Shown piece by piece: positions 1-5,947 of a stretch of 6,916 nucleotides of DNA. The DNA lies in contig DHNI01000051.1 in NCBI GenBank assembly GCA_002409455.1, forward strand, positions 1-6,916, written 5' to 3'. The stretch comes from Firmicutes bacterium UBA5420. Lineage in GTDB: Bacteria; Bacillota; Limnochordia; Darwinibacteriales; Darwinibacteriaceae. Position numbers and translations under genes: made by a program. The notes under the pieces were generated by a model. It was not told where the DNA came from, ran no database searches, and was given only the letters and a program-made list of their open reading frames with translations. How positions within the stretch are numbered: position 1 is the first letter of the stretch; each line of letters starts with the position of its first letter.

Positions 1-1
1 G

Positions 2-577
2 CGCGGGTATGAACGGGTGATTACGATTCCAGCACGGTACCATGGGTTTTCGCTGCCTGAACCAGAGCTTCTAGAGGCGACTCTACCCCCTTGGGAAACG
101 CTAGCCTCCGCTGATTTTCCGCCCGTCCTCTTCCAGATGCTACAAAGCCATGGTCAGCCCTGGCTGATCTTTGCACCCACGATTGCTGCTTGTTCACGGT
201 TAAGGGACGCCATGGCCGAAGCGTTAGCTAAACCTGTGGGCTTATGTCACTCCAAGGTGGAAAACCGTAGTAAGGTCGTGCAAGATTTGAAAGATGGAAG
301 ACTTGATATCGTAGTAACCACCTCTGTGCTCGAAAGGGGAGTTAATTTCCCTGGTGTTGGTGTAATCGTCTTGTATGCAGAACATGCTGTCTTTACCGTC
401 AATGCCCTTGTACAGATCGCAGGGCGTGTGGGCCGGACGGCTAAATCACCGCATGGCACCGTTCTTTTCATAGGCTCTAGAATTACAAGGCCGATGAGAA
501 AAGCCCGAGAGTTAATACAACATCTAAATCAGGAGGCTCGCGAAAGGGGGCTTCTTTATAGTGAAACAACTACGTGA
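2..577 (+). CDS. comFA: ComFA, competence DNA-uptake helicase (3' part, cut by window start)
   Basis: This is the C-terminal part of the ATP-dependent superfamily 2 helicase ComFA, which acts at the inner face of the membrane during import of single-stranded transforming DNA. The frame is open to the left edge, so the true start lies outside the window; a GTG at 17 is only an internal codon. About 191 residues remain, against roughly 450 for the family. The visible part is the second RecA-like domain: PWLIFAPTI near 163-189, motif V-like TTSVLERGVNFP at 317-355, and motif VI QIAGRVGRT with its arginine finger at 413-439. The PARYHGFSLPEPE stretch just before this domain is typical of ComFA. 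The Walker A/B motifs and the zinc-finger N-terminus would lie upstream. The stop overlaps comFC by 17 bases. PriA-like or other DEAD helicases are the alternatives, but the comFC neighbour favours ComFA. Confidence 0.93.
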   Translation, partial: RGYERVITIPARYHGFSLPEPELLEATLPPWETLASADFPPVLFQMLQSHGQPWLIFAPTIAACSRLRDAMAEALAKPVGLCHSKVENRSKVVQDLKDGRLDIVVTTSVLERGVNFPGVGVIVLYAEHAVFTVNALVQIAGRVGRTAKSPHGTVLFIGSRITRPMRKARELIQHLNQEARERGLLYSETTT

Positions 578-1247
578 TTGGTGGCAAGCGCTGGAGCAGT
601 TACTTTTCCGTGTTGCATCGCCTTGTGGGCTCTGCAGGGAGCATCCTAGTTTGCCACTCGGGGCTTGCAGGGTGTGCCTAGACTCTTTGGCCATTGGCTG
701 GGAAGAGCGGAAAATGAATGGCTATTCATGCTTCTCACTCTTTCCCTATCAAGGCTTCGGGCGAGACGTAATTCATCACATGAAATTTCAAAGAGGGTAT
801 GAAATCGCTACTACCTTGGGTCTTTTTCTAGGTTTGGCCGCTCGTGAAGAACCAAAATTGGCTAAGGTGGATGTGCTAGTACCTGTGCCTTTGTCACAAG
901 GTCGCCTGGAGAAACGGGGATTCAACCAAGCAACCATTCTTGCCGATACTATGAAGGAGGTATGGAAACGTCCGGTTTGTAGTAATGTGCTTCGCACCCG
1001 TGAAACGGAAACCCAAAGTGGGCTCTCCTTGACGAGACGGAAGCATAATCTACACGGAGCTTTTGCTATGCTTCCTGGTTTTGACTTTCGAAACAAGTAC
1101 TGCCTAATTGTGGACGATGTGATCACCTCAGGTAGTACATTTTACGCCGTCGCCCGTCTCATTGAAGACTATGGGGGAATACCCATGGGAGTTTTTGCAG
1201 CCCGTACAGAAATCCTAAGGAGTGACCAAGATGCTGAGGAATTGTGA
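561..1247 (+). CDS. comFC: ComFC family phosphoribosyltransferase-fold competence protein
   Basis: ComFC/GntX family protein of 228 residues, a usual length. ComFC is a cytoplasmic protein needed for natural transformation that works with ComFA on incoming single-stranded DNA; its catalytic activity, if any, is uncertain. Residues C22-x2-C25 and C36-x2-C39 form the N-terminal four-cysteine zinc finger. The VLVPVPLS strand and the KRGFNQA segment (residues 118-124) are family signatures, and DDVITSGST (185-193) is the PRPP-binding loop of type I phosphoribosyltransferases, intact here. The GTG start at 561 is chosen because AAAGGGG(G) at 543-550 lies 10 bases upstream and the reading begins shortly before the zinc finger. 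It overlaps comFA by 17 bases and is itself overlapped by yvyF. The comFB gene found between comFA and comFC in B. subtilis is absent. Confidence 0.95.
   Translation: MKQLRDWWQALEQLLFRVASPCGLCREHPSLPLGACRVCLDSLAIGWEERKMNGYSCFSLFPYQGFGRDVIHHMKFQRGYEIATTLGLFLGLAAREEPKLAKVDVLVPVPLSQGRLEKRGFNQATILADTMKEVWKRPVCSNVLRTRETETQSGLSLTRRKHNLHGAFAMLPGFDFRNKYCLIVDDVITSGSTFYAVARLIEDYGGIPMGVFAARTEILRSDQDAEEL
1217..1222 (+). promoter_or_regulatory. Ribosome-binding site that fixes the yvyF start
   Basis: AAGGAG lies 8 bases before the ATG at 1231. A GTG at 1222 in the same frame would use the last base of this site as its own first base, so it is very unlikely to be the start. The site lies inside the comFC coding region. 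Confidence 0.75.
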
Positions 1248-1623
1248 AGAGTGTAACCGTCTTTTTTCCCATCCGACCCGCGTCTTATGCCAGGATTGTT
1301 ATGAACAGGCCAAACGATCGTTTGAACTGGTAAAAAAATACCTTCAGGATAATCCTGGGGCCACAGTGGCCCAAGTAGCCAGGGATACAGAGGTAGACTT
1401 GGAACTAATCTACGAGTACGTTCAAGAAGGTCGCTTAGATGTGATTCCTAAGGATGTCAGCCTCCAGTGCTCTATTTGTGGCGCTGTGATCAATGTTGGC
1501 AGGGTGTGTGCTAAGTGCCGCAACGAGTTGAGGAGCACCATAAGCTCAGAATCTTCCCGATACCAAGGGAAGTCAAAAAATGGCACAAGGGTGCACATCC
1601 TTGACAATCTTAAAGATCGCTAG
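1231..1623 (+). CDS. yvyF: YvyF-like flagellar operon zinc-binding protein
   Basis: This 130-residue protein matches the YvyF family (TIGR03826-type flagellar operon protein) found between comF genes and flgM in many Bacillota. Its role is not settled. The N-terminus has C5-x2-C8 and C20-x2-C23, a zinc-ribbon arrangement. Residues of about 45-72 (ATVAQVARDTEVDLELIYEYVQEGRL) read as a helix-turn-helix of the MerR/helix-turn-helix type. A second four-cysteine set follows, C80-x2-C83 and C93-x2-C96. The tail is basic and serine-rich. Two zinc knuckles flanking a helix-turn-helix suggest nucleic-acid binding, possibly regulation; that is inference. The ATG at 1231 is preferred over an in-frame GTG at 1222 because of the ribosome-binding site at 1217-1222. 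The gene overlaps comFC by 17 bases and ends 67 bases before flgM. Confidence 0.85.
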   Translation: MLRNCEECNRLFSHPTRVLCQDCYEQAKRSFELVKKYLQDNPGATVAQVARDTEVDLELIYEYVQEGRLDVIPKDVSLQCSICGAVINVGRVCAKCRNELRSTISSESSRYQGKSKNGTRVHILDNLKDR

Positions 1624-1634
1624 CTTGGTTTGAT

Positions 1635-1661
1635 TAAAGTTTTTTCGCAAAGTGCCGACAA
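1635..1661 (+). promoter_or_regulatory. Sigma-28 (SigD/FliA) promoter of the flgM operon
   Basis: The -35 element TAAAGTTT lies at 1635-1642 and the -10 element GCCGACAA at 1654-1661, separated by exactly 11 bases. The known sigma-28 consensus is TAAAGTTT-N11-GCCGATAA, so only one of sixteen positions differs. It sits in the largest intergenic gap of the window, 30 bases before the flgM ATG. Transcription would be expected to start near 1668, giving a leader of about 20 bases that still carries the ribosome-binding site. In Bacillus, flgM is likewise transcribed by SigD, so this fits feedback control of the anti-sigma factor. The start point itself is inferred. Confidence 0.85.
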
Positions 1662-1675
1662 ATAGGGTGAGGGAG

Positions 1676-1682
1676 AAAGGGG
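1676..1682 (+). promoter_or_regulatory. Ribosome-binding site that fixes the flgM start
   Basis: AAAGGGG lies 8 bases before the ATG at 1691. The in-frame GTG at 1652 falls between the -35 and -10 elements of the sigma-28 promoter and has no comparable site, so it is not the start. Confidence 0.75.
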
Positions 1683-1690
1683 TTTTAACG

Positions 1691-1975
1691 ATGATTATTT
1701 CTAATAAAGCAGCTGTGCAACGAGTGGCCCAGGTGTATCAAGAGCAACGCCAGGCAAACCGTGTGCGAAAGCAGGCTGGAAACCCTTCTTATAACGATGA
1801 GGTAACCTTGTCTACGGCGGGAAAAGAGATGCAGGCCATGTTGCAGAAGCTAAATAACGTGCCTGACATTAGGCCCCAGGCTGAAGAAATAAAGGTGGCC
1901 GTTCAAGACGGTACCTACCAAGTGTCAGCGCGGCAGATCGCCCAGGGGATCCTTAACGCCCAGAATCGGAGTTAA
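1691..1975 (+). CDS. flgM: FlgM, anti-sigma-28 factor
   Basis: FlgM is a small, largely unfolded protein that binds sigma-28 (SigD) and blocks late flagellar gene expression until the hook-basal body is complete and FlgM is exported or otherwise removed. With the ATG at 1691 it has 94 residues, close to the 88 of B. subtilis. The family pattern is clear: DEVTLS at 36-41, then a helix up to about residue 54, IRPQAEEIKVAVQDGTY at 60-76, and the terminal helix ARQIAQGILN at 80-89. The C-terminal half is the sigma-binding region in known FlgMs. The N-terminal 35 residues are basic and variable. An in-frame GTG at 1652 would add 13 residues but lies within the promoter. flgN follows after 5 bases. 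Confidence 0.93.
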   Translation: MIISNKAAVQRVAQVYQEQRQANRVRKQAGNPSYNDEVTLSTAGKEMQAMLQKLNNVPDIRPQAEEIKVAVQDGTYQVSARQIAQGILNAQNRS

Positions 1976-1980
1976 GGATC

Positions 1981-2439
1981 ATGGCTGTCTGGGATGATTT
2001 TATTGCTGTTTTAGAGGCTGAGAATCAACTGCTCCGAGAGTTGGTTGAGTTAAGTGCTGCTAAGCAAGGGCTGATCAACGATGCCCAAGAGGTATCTCGT
2101 TTGGCTGGTGAAGAACAGACCTGGTTGGCTCGCCTAGAAGAGGTTGATCAGGAGCGGGCGGCGCTTTTCGATGTGTTATCGGGGGGCAAGGGTCTAGAGG
2201 AATGGCTTGCCTCGTTAGAAGATGAGCTGCAAGAGACTGTAAGCCCCTTGCTCCTTGAGTTGACCAACCATTTGGGACGATTGCAGTCGCTCAACGACCT
2301 CAACCAGGAGCTTTTGACCCAATCCCTAAGTTATGTTCAGTTTTCATTGAATCTACTTTTAGGTGATGATACCTCCCCTACATATACCCGACCAAAGGGG
2401 AGCGTAGCAGGTAGATCAATTTTTGATCGAAAGGTGTAG
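1981..2439 (+). CDS. flgN: FlgN, export chaperone for FlgK and FlgL
   Basis: This 152-residue, almost entirely helical protein fits the FlgN/YvyG family of cytoplasmic chaperones that deliver the hook-filament junction proteins to the flagellar type III export gate. The sequence is rich in Leu, Glu and Gln with heptad-like spacing. It ends in the family-typical LNQELLTQSLSYVQFSLNLLLG helix (about residues 108-129), followed by a flexible tail closing in SIFDRKV, similar to other Bacillota YvyG proteins. The family is weakly conserved, so position directly between flgM and flgK carries much of the call. The ribosome-binding site is GGAG at 1968-1971, within the end of flgM, which suggests coupling. 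Confidence 0.85.
   Translation: MAVWDDFIAVLEAENQLLRELVELSAAKQGLINDAQEVSRLAGEEQTWLARLEEVDQERAALFDVLSGGKGLEEWLASLEDELQETVSPLLLELTNHLGRLQSLNDLNQELLTQSLSYVQFSLNLLLGDDTSPTYTRPKGSVAGRSIFDRKV
2414..2428 (+). repeat. Short perfect inverted repeat at the end of flgN
   Basis: GATCAA and TTGATC flank a TTT loop, giving a 6-bp stem. It lies inside the last codons of flgN and ends 1 base before the flgK ribosome-binding site (AAAGGTG, 2430-2436). It is weak and has no following T-run, so it is not a terminator. A mild effect on flgK translation is possible but unproven. Confidence 0.35.
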
Positions 2440-2445
2440 TTCAAT

Positions 2446-3975
2446 ATGAGTATGAGGACAACCTTTAGCGGGCTCTCCATAGCACTCCGTGCCTTGCAGG
2501 CCCAACAAGTCTCACTCGATATTACAGGCCATAATGTGGCCAACGTCAATAACCCAATCTATTCGCGGCAGACTGCACTCCATTCAGCTACGAAGCCGTA
2601 TCCGGCTCCCATGATGGGATACACCCCCTCTTCGGGGCAACTAGGCACCGGCGTAGAGGTAAGTCAGATTAATCGGATGCGCGATGGCTTTGTGGATCTA
2701 CGTTTGCGCCAACAACTTCATAGCAAGAACTATTGGGCTACGATGGAAGAAGGTCTCAAGCAAGTGGAGCTTTTTTTCAATGAGCCGACCGAGAACGGAA
2801 TCCATTATGCGCTCGATCAGTTTTGGGATTCTTTGCAGGATCTGAGCCGAGAGTCCGATGTTGCATCAGTGCGGGAAGTCGTGGTACAAAGGGCACAGGT
2901 ATTGGTTGAATCCATTACTGGTACGAGGTCACACTTGCAGAGCTTAAGAGAGAACATTAACGGAAATATCCCTCTAAAAGTGGACGAAGTCAACTCCCTA
3001 GCCAGGCGGATTGCTGATTTGAACACGCAAATTGGGAAGATTTCAGCTACAGGTAGCCTTCCCAATGATCTCCTGGATTCTAGGGACGCTATGCTTGAGG
3101 AATTGTCTCAGTTGGTAGACATTGAAGTGGTGCAGGATCAAGCGAATATGATTGGTGTCACGATAGGTGGGGCTAGTCTGGTTCACCGTGGTACCTCCTA
3201 TGCCTTGATCACCTCTGGTGAGTCTAGCACTGAAGCAAATTACAAGAGAAATGAAATCAAGTGGGCTGCCACTGGTAATACAGTGAACATCACTTCAGGT
3301 GAGATTGCTGGGCTTCAGCGGCTCCGTGATGTTGAGATTCAGGCCTCCATTGATGCTTTGGATCAGTGGACACGGGATTTCGCCCGGGAGTTCAACGCGT
3401 TGCATGCCCAAGGCTATGATCTTAGTGGAGCCGGCGGAGAGGAAATTCCAGAGGGAGGATATCCAGACAACGAGTATCCCGACTTTCGATTTTTCACTTT
3501 TGAAGACCCTGATGCTGAGGGAGGTCATGACCCAAGCATGCCCTTTGCGGCTCTAAATATCAGGGTGAACTCTGTGATAGCCAGTGATGTTTCCAAGATT
3601 CGAGCAGGTTCAATCGCAGGTGCCCAAGGTAATGGCGAAAATGCCATTGCACTTGCTAATCTTCGTTCCCAGCGCGTAGTTAAGATGGGTAGTGGTTCCG
3701 AGTCGACATTAATCACAATTGGTGACGCCTTTAACTCGATTATTTCGAAATTAGGTGTTGACACCCAAAAGGCTGTACGCATGAATGAAAATGATACGAA
3801 TCTAGAACTCCATCTGCGTAATCTTAAGGATTCCACATCGGGAGTTAGCCTTGATGAAGAAATGGCCAATATGATTCGTTTTCAACATGCCTATAGCGCG
3901 GCTGCTCGAGTCATGACCACAATGGATGAGGCTTTAGATACCATTATCAATCGGCTCGGCATTGTAGGGCGATAG
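2446..3975 (+). CDS. flgK: FlgK, flagellar hook-associated protein 1
   Basis: FlgK is the first junction protein between hook and filament; it is exported through the flagellar apparatus and polymerises on the hook tip. At 509 residues it matches the B. subtilis protein (about 507). The N-terminal D0 helix shows TFSGLSIALRALQAQQVSLDITGHNVANVNNP (residues 6-37), and the C-terminal helix shows EEMANMIRFQHAYSAAARVMTTMDEALDTIINRLG, both shared with the rod/hook/HAP family. The central part holds a glycine- and acid-rich loop near residues 327-365, including DPDAEGGHD at 354-362. One oddity is residue 38: the usual N-T-P-G-Y-S/T-R motif reads N-N-P-I-Y-S-R. The ATG at 2446 has AAAGGTG 9 bases upstream; a second ATG at 2452 is a less well spaced alternative. 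Confidence 0.97.
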   Translation: MSMRTTFSGLSIALRALQAQQVSLDITGHNVANVNNPIYSRQTALHSATKPYPAPMMGYTPSSGQLGTGVEVSQINRMRDGFVDLRLRQQLHSKNYWATMEEGLKQVELFFNEPTENGIHYALDQFWDSLQDLSRESDVASVREVVVQRAQVLVESITGTRSHLQSLRENINGNIPLKVDEVNSLARRIADLNTQIGKISATGSLPNDLLDSRDAMLEELSQLVDIEVVQDQANMIGVTIGGASLVHRGTSYALITSGESSTEANYKRNEIKWAATGNTVNITSGEIAGLQRLRDVEIQASIDALDQWTRDFAREFNALHAQGYDLSGAGGEEIPEGGYPDNEYPDFRFFTFEDPDAEGGHDPSMPFAALNIRVNSVIASDVSKIRAGSIAGAQGNGENAIALANLRSQRVVKMGSGSESTLITIGDAFNSIISKLGVDTQKAVRMNENDTNLELHLRNLKDSTSGVSLDEEMANMIRFQHAYSAAARVMTTMDEALDTIINRLGIVGR

Positions 3976-3987
3976 GGGGATTGACAG

Positions 3988-4917
3988 ATGCGAATTACCA
4001 ATAGAGTGATGAACAACAATCTACTTTTGAACCTAAATCGCGGGTTAACCCGCCTGGATCGTCTGAACAACCAACTGGGTTCGAAAAAGCAAATCAACGT
4101 GCCCTCTGATGATCCTGTCAAGGCTGGAGTCATTTTGCGGACGAGCAGTTCCATTCGAGAGACTGAACAGTATATTCGCAATAATGGAGCCGCGGAATCC
4201 TGGCTTGATTCATCAGACATTGTGTTAAAAGATGTTATTGCGGTGATTCATCGCGCTAAGGAGTTAGGTGTCAACGGAGCCTCGTCTCATTTGGATGAAA
4301 CGGCGCGACAAGCTCTGGCCGATGAGGTGGAGCAGTTGCATGGCAATTTGTTGCAGCTGGCTAACTCTAGCCATGGTGGACGTTATTTATTTGCGGGGCA
4401 ATACACGCAAACGGCCCCATTCGAGCTGGAGGATCCAGATGGAGAAGGGCTTTCAAATGTTCTATTTCTAGAAAAAACCATGGGTGGCGACGACCCTGTT
4501 CTTGGGGACGACGAAAAGTCCATTTATTTCGAAATCGGTGTGGGAGTGACGATGGGCGTTAATCTCGATGGAGAAAGGTTATTTAGCCCCATTTTTGGAG
4601 CCCTGCAAAAGTTACATAACGAGCTATCTGAACCAGATCCCGCTTCAGATTCTGATGTCTTGGGAGAATTGGATAGTGCCCTAGACGGGGTATTACAGCA
4701 GGTGTCTGAACTTGGTGGTAAGCAAAACAGAGTGGAGCTGGCCCAAGAGCGCTTAATGGATCTAAAGCTTAACCTTACGAAAATTCTCTCTGAAGAGCAG
4801 GATCTAGATTACGCAGAGGCCATTATGGAGCTTAAGATGGAGGAGTTTGCCTATCGGACTGCCCTTTCGGTAGGAGCTCGAATTATTCAGCCCTCGCTCG
4901 TAGACTTTTTGCGTTAA
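3988..4917 (+). CDS. flgL: FlgL, flagellar hook-associated protein 3
   Basis: FlgL is the second junction protein and sits between FlgK and the flagellin filament. It is flagellin-like at both ends and is 309 residues long, close to the usual 300. The N-terminus MRITNRVMNNNLLLNLNRGLTRLDRLNNQLGSKKQINVPSDDP is diagnostic, with SDDPVKAG at about 39-46. The segment ANSSHGGRYLFAGQYTQTAPF before residue 146 is the conserved GxYxFAG core, and the C-terminus YRTALSVGARIIQPSLVDFLR closes the D0 domain. The variable middle (about 147-200) is acidic and contains DPDGEG at 149-154, resembling a stretch in the FlgK of this window. The gene starts 12 bases after flgK; AGGGGGA at 3974-3980 is the ribosome-binding site, overlapping the flgK stop. 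Confidence 0.96.
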   Translation: MRITNRVMNNNLLLNLNRGLTRLDRLNNQLGSKKQINVPSDDPVKAGVILRTSSSIRETEQYIRNNGAAESWLDSSDIVLKDVIAVIHRAKELGVNGASSHLDETARQALADEVEQLHGNLLQLANSSHGGRYLFAGQYTQTAPFELEDPDGEGLSNVLFLEKTMGGDDPVLGDDEKSIYFEIGVGVTMGVNLDGERLFSPIFGALQKLHNELSEPDPASDSDVLGELDSALDGVLQQVSELGGKQNRVELAQERLMDLKLNLTKILSEEQDLDYAEAIMELKMEEFAYRTALSVGARIIQPSLVDFLR

Positions 4918-4929
4918 GAGACTAGGCCG

Positions 4930-5418
4930 ATGTTACAGATTACTTCAACCTATTCCAGGATGGATATAGAGATTCATTGGCCGAGGGCACAGATGCGCCA
5001 ACAGGTTTCCCAGATTCAGATTGAGGGCAGTGGCCCGAGCATGGAGATTGATCAATCACAAAGCCGAAATGAGCTGGGAAATGTAGATTTTGTGTACTAC
5101 AGCCATCAAGTACGCAATAGGGCCTATCAAGAAGCGATGGAGGCCATTGGTAAGATGGCTGCTGCAGGTGATGAAGTTGTGCAGCGGGCTGGGCATTTCA
5201 GGGAGGAGATGATCCTAGCAGACCAAGCAAAACGGGCTATGGATGAGCGAATACCAGAGTTGAATATTCGTGCTGCGCCGAGTACAAGGCCGCAAATCAA
5301 CTTTGACTATAGACAGGAGATTAGCTGGAACCAAGGAGGGGTCAATATTACACACCAGGTGCGTCCACCAGAGATTACCTGGACTTTAGGTGGAGTCAAG
5401 GTGGACGTCCGTGGGTAA
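4930..5418 (+). CDS. yviE: YviE-like DUF6470 protein of flagellar operons
   Basis: This 162-residue protein fits the YviE/DUF6470 family found between flgL and fliW in Bacillota. Its function is unknown. The N-terminal 50 residues are beta-prone and end in the family-typical MEIDQSQSRNELG (38-50). A helical middle follows (about 57-110, alanine- and glutamate-rich). The C-terminus carries a short internal repeat, ISWNQGGVNI (131-140) and ITWTLGGVKV (149-158), with an 18-residue period and a shared W-x2-G-G-V core. There is no signal peptide or membrane segment. The ribosome-binding site is poor (AAGAG at 4916-4920, overlapping the flgL stop), so translation may be coupled to flgL. Constant linkage to fliW suggests a role in filament assembly or secretion, which is inference. 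Confidence 0.8.
   Translation: MLQITSTYSRMDIEIHWPRAQMRQQVSQIQIEGSGPSMEIDQSQSRNELGNVDFVYYSHQVRNRAYQEAMEAIGKMAAAGDEVVQRAGHFREEMILADQAKRAMDERIPELNIRAAPSTRPQINFDYRQEISWNQGGVNITHQVRPPEITWTLGGVKVDVRG
5320..5403 (+). repeat. Coding repeat: two W-x2-G-G-V beta units in YviE
   Basis: Positions 5320-5349 and 5374-5403 encode ISWNQGGVNI and ITWTLGGVKV. Six of ten residues are identical and others are similar. The repeat is clear in protein but diverged in DNA, so it is an old structural repeat and not a recent duplication. Confidence 0.65.
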
Positions 5419-5422
5419 AGAT

Positions 5423-5429
5423 GGGGTGG
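5423..5429 (+). promoter_or_regulatory. Ribosome-binding site deciding the fliW GTG start
   Basis: GGGGTGG ends 5 bases before the GTG at 5435. The only nearby alternative, TTG at 5441, would trim the beginning of the conserved first strand. The surrounding stretch is unusually rich in GGA (5403, 5428, 5437, 5443). Confidence 0.55.
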
Positions 5430-5434
5430 ATTAG

Positions 5435-5929
5435 GTGGAATTGGAGACAAAGTTAGGAACGTTGCACGTAGACGAGAAAAAAATCCTGCACTTCCCAGCA
5501 GGGATCCTAGGTTTTTCAGGCTATCACCGTTATATCATTGTGGAGCAAGAGGGTAGTGCCTTTAGCTTTCTCCAATCGGTGGACGATCCTGATTTGAGCT
5601 TTGTGATCATCATGCCTGAATTGGTTTGCGCAGACTATTTCGTACAGTTAAGTGACGACGAAATTGATCTGTTACAAATAGAATCTCCCGAAGACGGTAA
5701 GGTTTATGGAATTGTCACGATACCGGAGAATGTAGCGGAGATGACGGTGAACCTTCAGGCACCAGTTGTAATCAACGCCAAAAGTTTAGTGGGAGCCCAG
5801 TTTATCATCCAGGGTGACAAGTATCATACTAAGCATAATGTCATTGCAGAAATGCATAAGAACGCTTACTTGCTGCAAAAGCAGAGCCAATCACAAGGCG
5901 ACGCTGAGAAGATTCAAGAATCGGTCTAA
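5435..5929 (+). CDS. fliW: FliW, flagellar assembly factor and CsrA antagonist
   Basis: FliW is a small cytoplasmic beta-rich protein. In B. subtilis it binds either flagellin or CsrA; when flagellin has been exported, free FliW sequesters CsrA and relieves repression of flagellin translation. At 164 residues it is slightly longer than the 150 or so typical, owing to a polar glutamine-rich tail after about residue 145 (LLQKQSQSQGDAEKIQESV). Conserved stretches are ETKLG at 4-8, HFPAGILGF at 19-27, and FLQSVDDPDLSFVI, plus the APVVINAKSLVGAQFII strand pair near the end. The GTG start preserves the conserved M-x-I/L-x-T-K-x-G beginning. It lies 16 bases after yviE and 44 bases before csrA, the usual fliW-csrA pairing. 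Confidence 0.95.
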   Translation: MELETKLGTLHVDEKKILHFPAGILGFSGYHRYIIVEQEGSAFSFLQSVDDPDLSFVIIMPELVCADYFVQLSDDEIDLLQIESPEDGKVYGIVTIPENVAEMTVNLQAPVVINAKSLVGAQFIIQGDKYHTKHNVIAEMHKNAYLLQKQSQSQGDAEKIQESV

Positions 5930-5947
5930 TTCCGGACTAATTCGGGA
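5926..5947 (+). repeat. Imperfect tandem 11-base repeat at the fliW-csrA junction
   Basis: CTAATTCCGGA (5926-5936) is followed directly by CTAATTCGGGA (5937-5947), differing at one base. The first unit contains the fliW stop codon. Each unit ends in GGA, the core of CsrA-binding sites. Confidence 0.8.

Larger units (their letters stand above)
1624..1690. other. Intergenic region between the comF operon and the flagellar operon
   Basis: This 67-base gap separates yvyF from flgM and holds the sigma-28 promoter plus the flgM ribosome-binding site. I see no convincing intrinsic terminator for the comF transcript. The T-run at 1640-1645 belongs to the promoter and follows no stable stem, so read-through from comF into the flagellar genes is possible. 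Confidence 0.7.

Noticed and set aside
942..949. GCCGATAC inside comFC, a perfect start to a sigma-28 -10 element
   Set aside because: The bases at the -35 position (923-926, CAAC) do not resemble TAAA, and the site lies inside a gene with no gene start nearby.
1581..1595. TGGCACAAGGGTGCA as a sigma-54 promoter
   Set aside because: The GG and GC cores are separated by 9 bases where 10 are needed, and it lies within yvyF; sigma-54 spacing is strict.
1601..1629. TTGACA at 1601-1606 as a vegetative sigma-A promoter for flgM
   Set aside because: The -35 match is perfect, but no -10-like hexamer occurs at 16-18 bases (CTTGGT or similar), so it is not supported.
1652..1690. N-terminal extension of FlgM from the GTG at 1652
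   Set aside because: It lies between and over the sigma-28 promoter elements, and the ATG at 1691 has the well-spaced ribosome-binding site.
3295..3869. Long open frames on the minus strand and in other frames across flgK and flgL
   Set aside because: They overlap strongly conserved flagellar genes, resemble no family and lack convincing ribosome-binding sites; they are shadows of the real genes.
4926..4933. GCCGATGT spanning the yviE start as a possible sigma-28 -10 element
   Set aside because: No TAAA at the right distance (4907-4910 is T-rich), and a promoter here would place the transcript start inside yviE.
5415..5438. Run of GGG/GG groups before fliW as a G-quadruplex
   Set aside because: Only two-layer, with unequal loops, and better explained by the ribosome-binding site and Gly/Val/Glu codons.
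5911..5922. GATTCAAGAATC palindrome at the end of fliW as a terminator
   Set aside because: The stem is 4-5 pairs with a tiny loop, is not followed by a T-run, and lies inside coding sequence.
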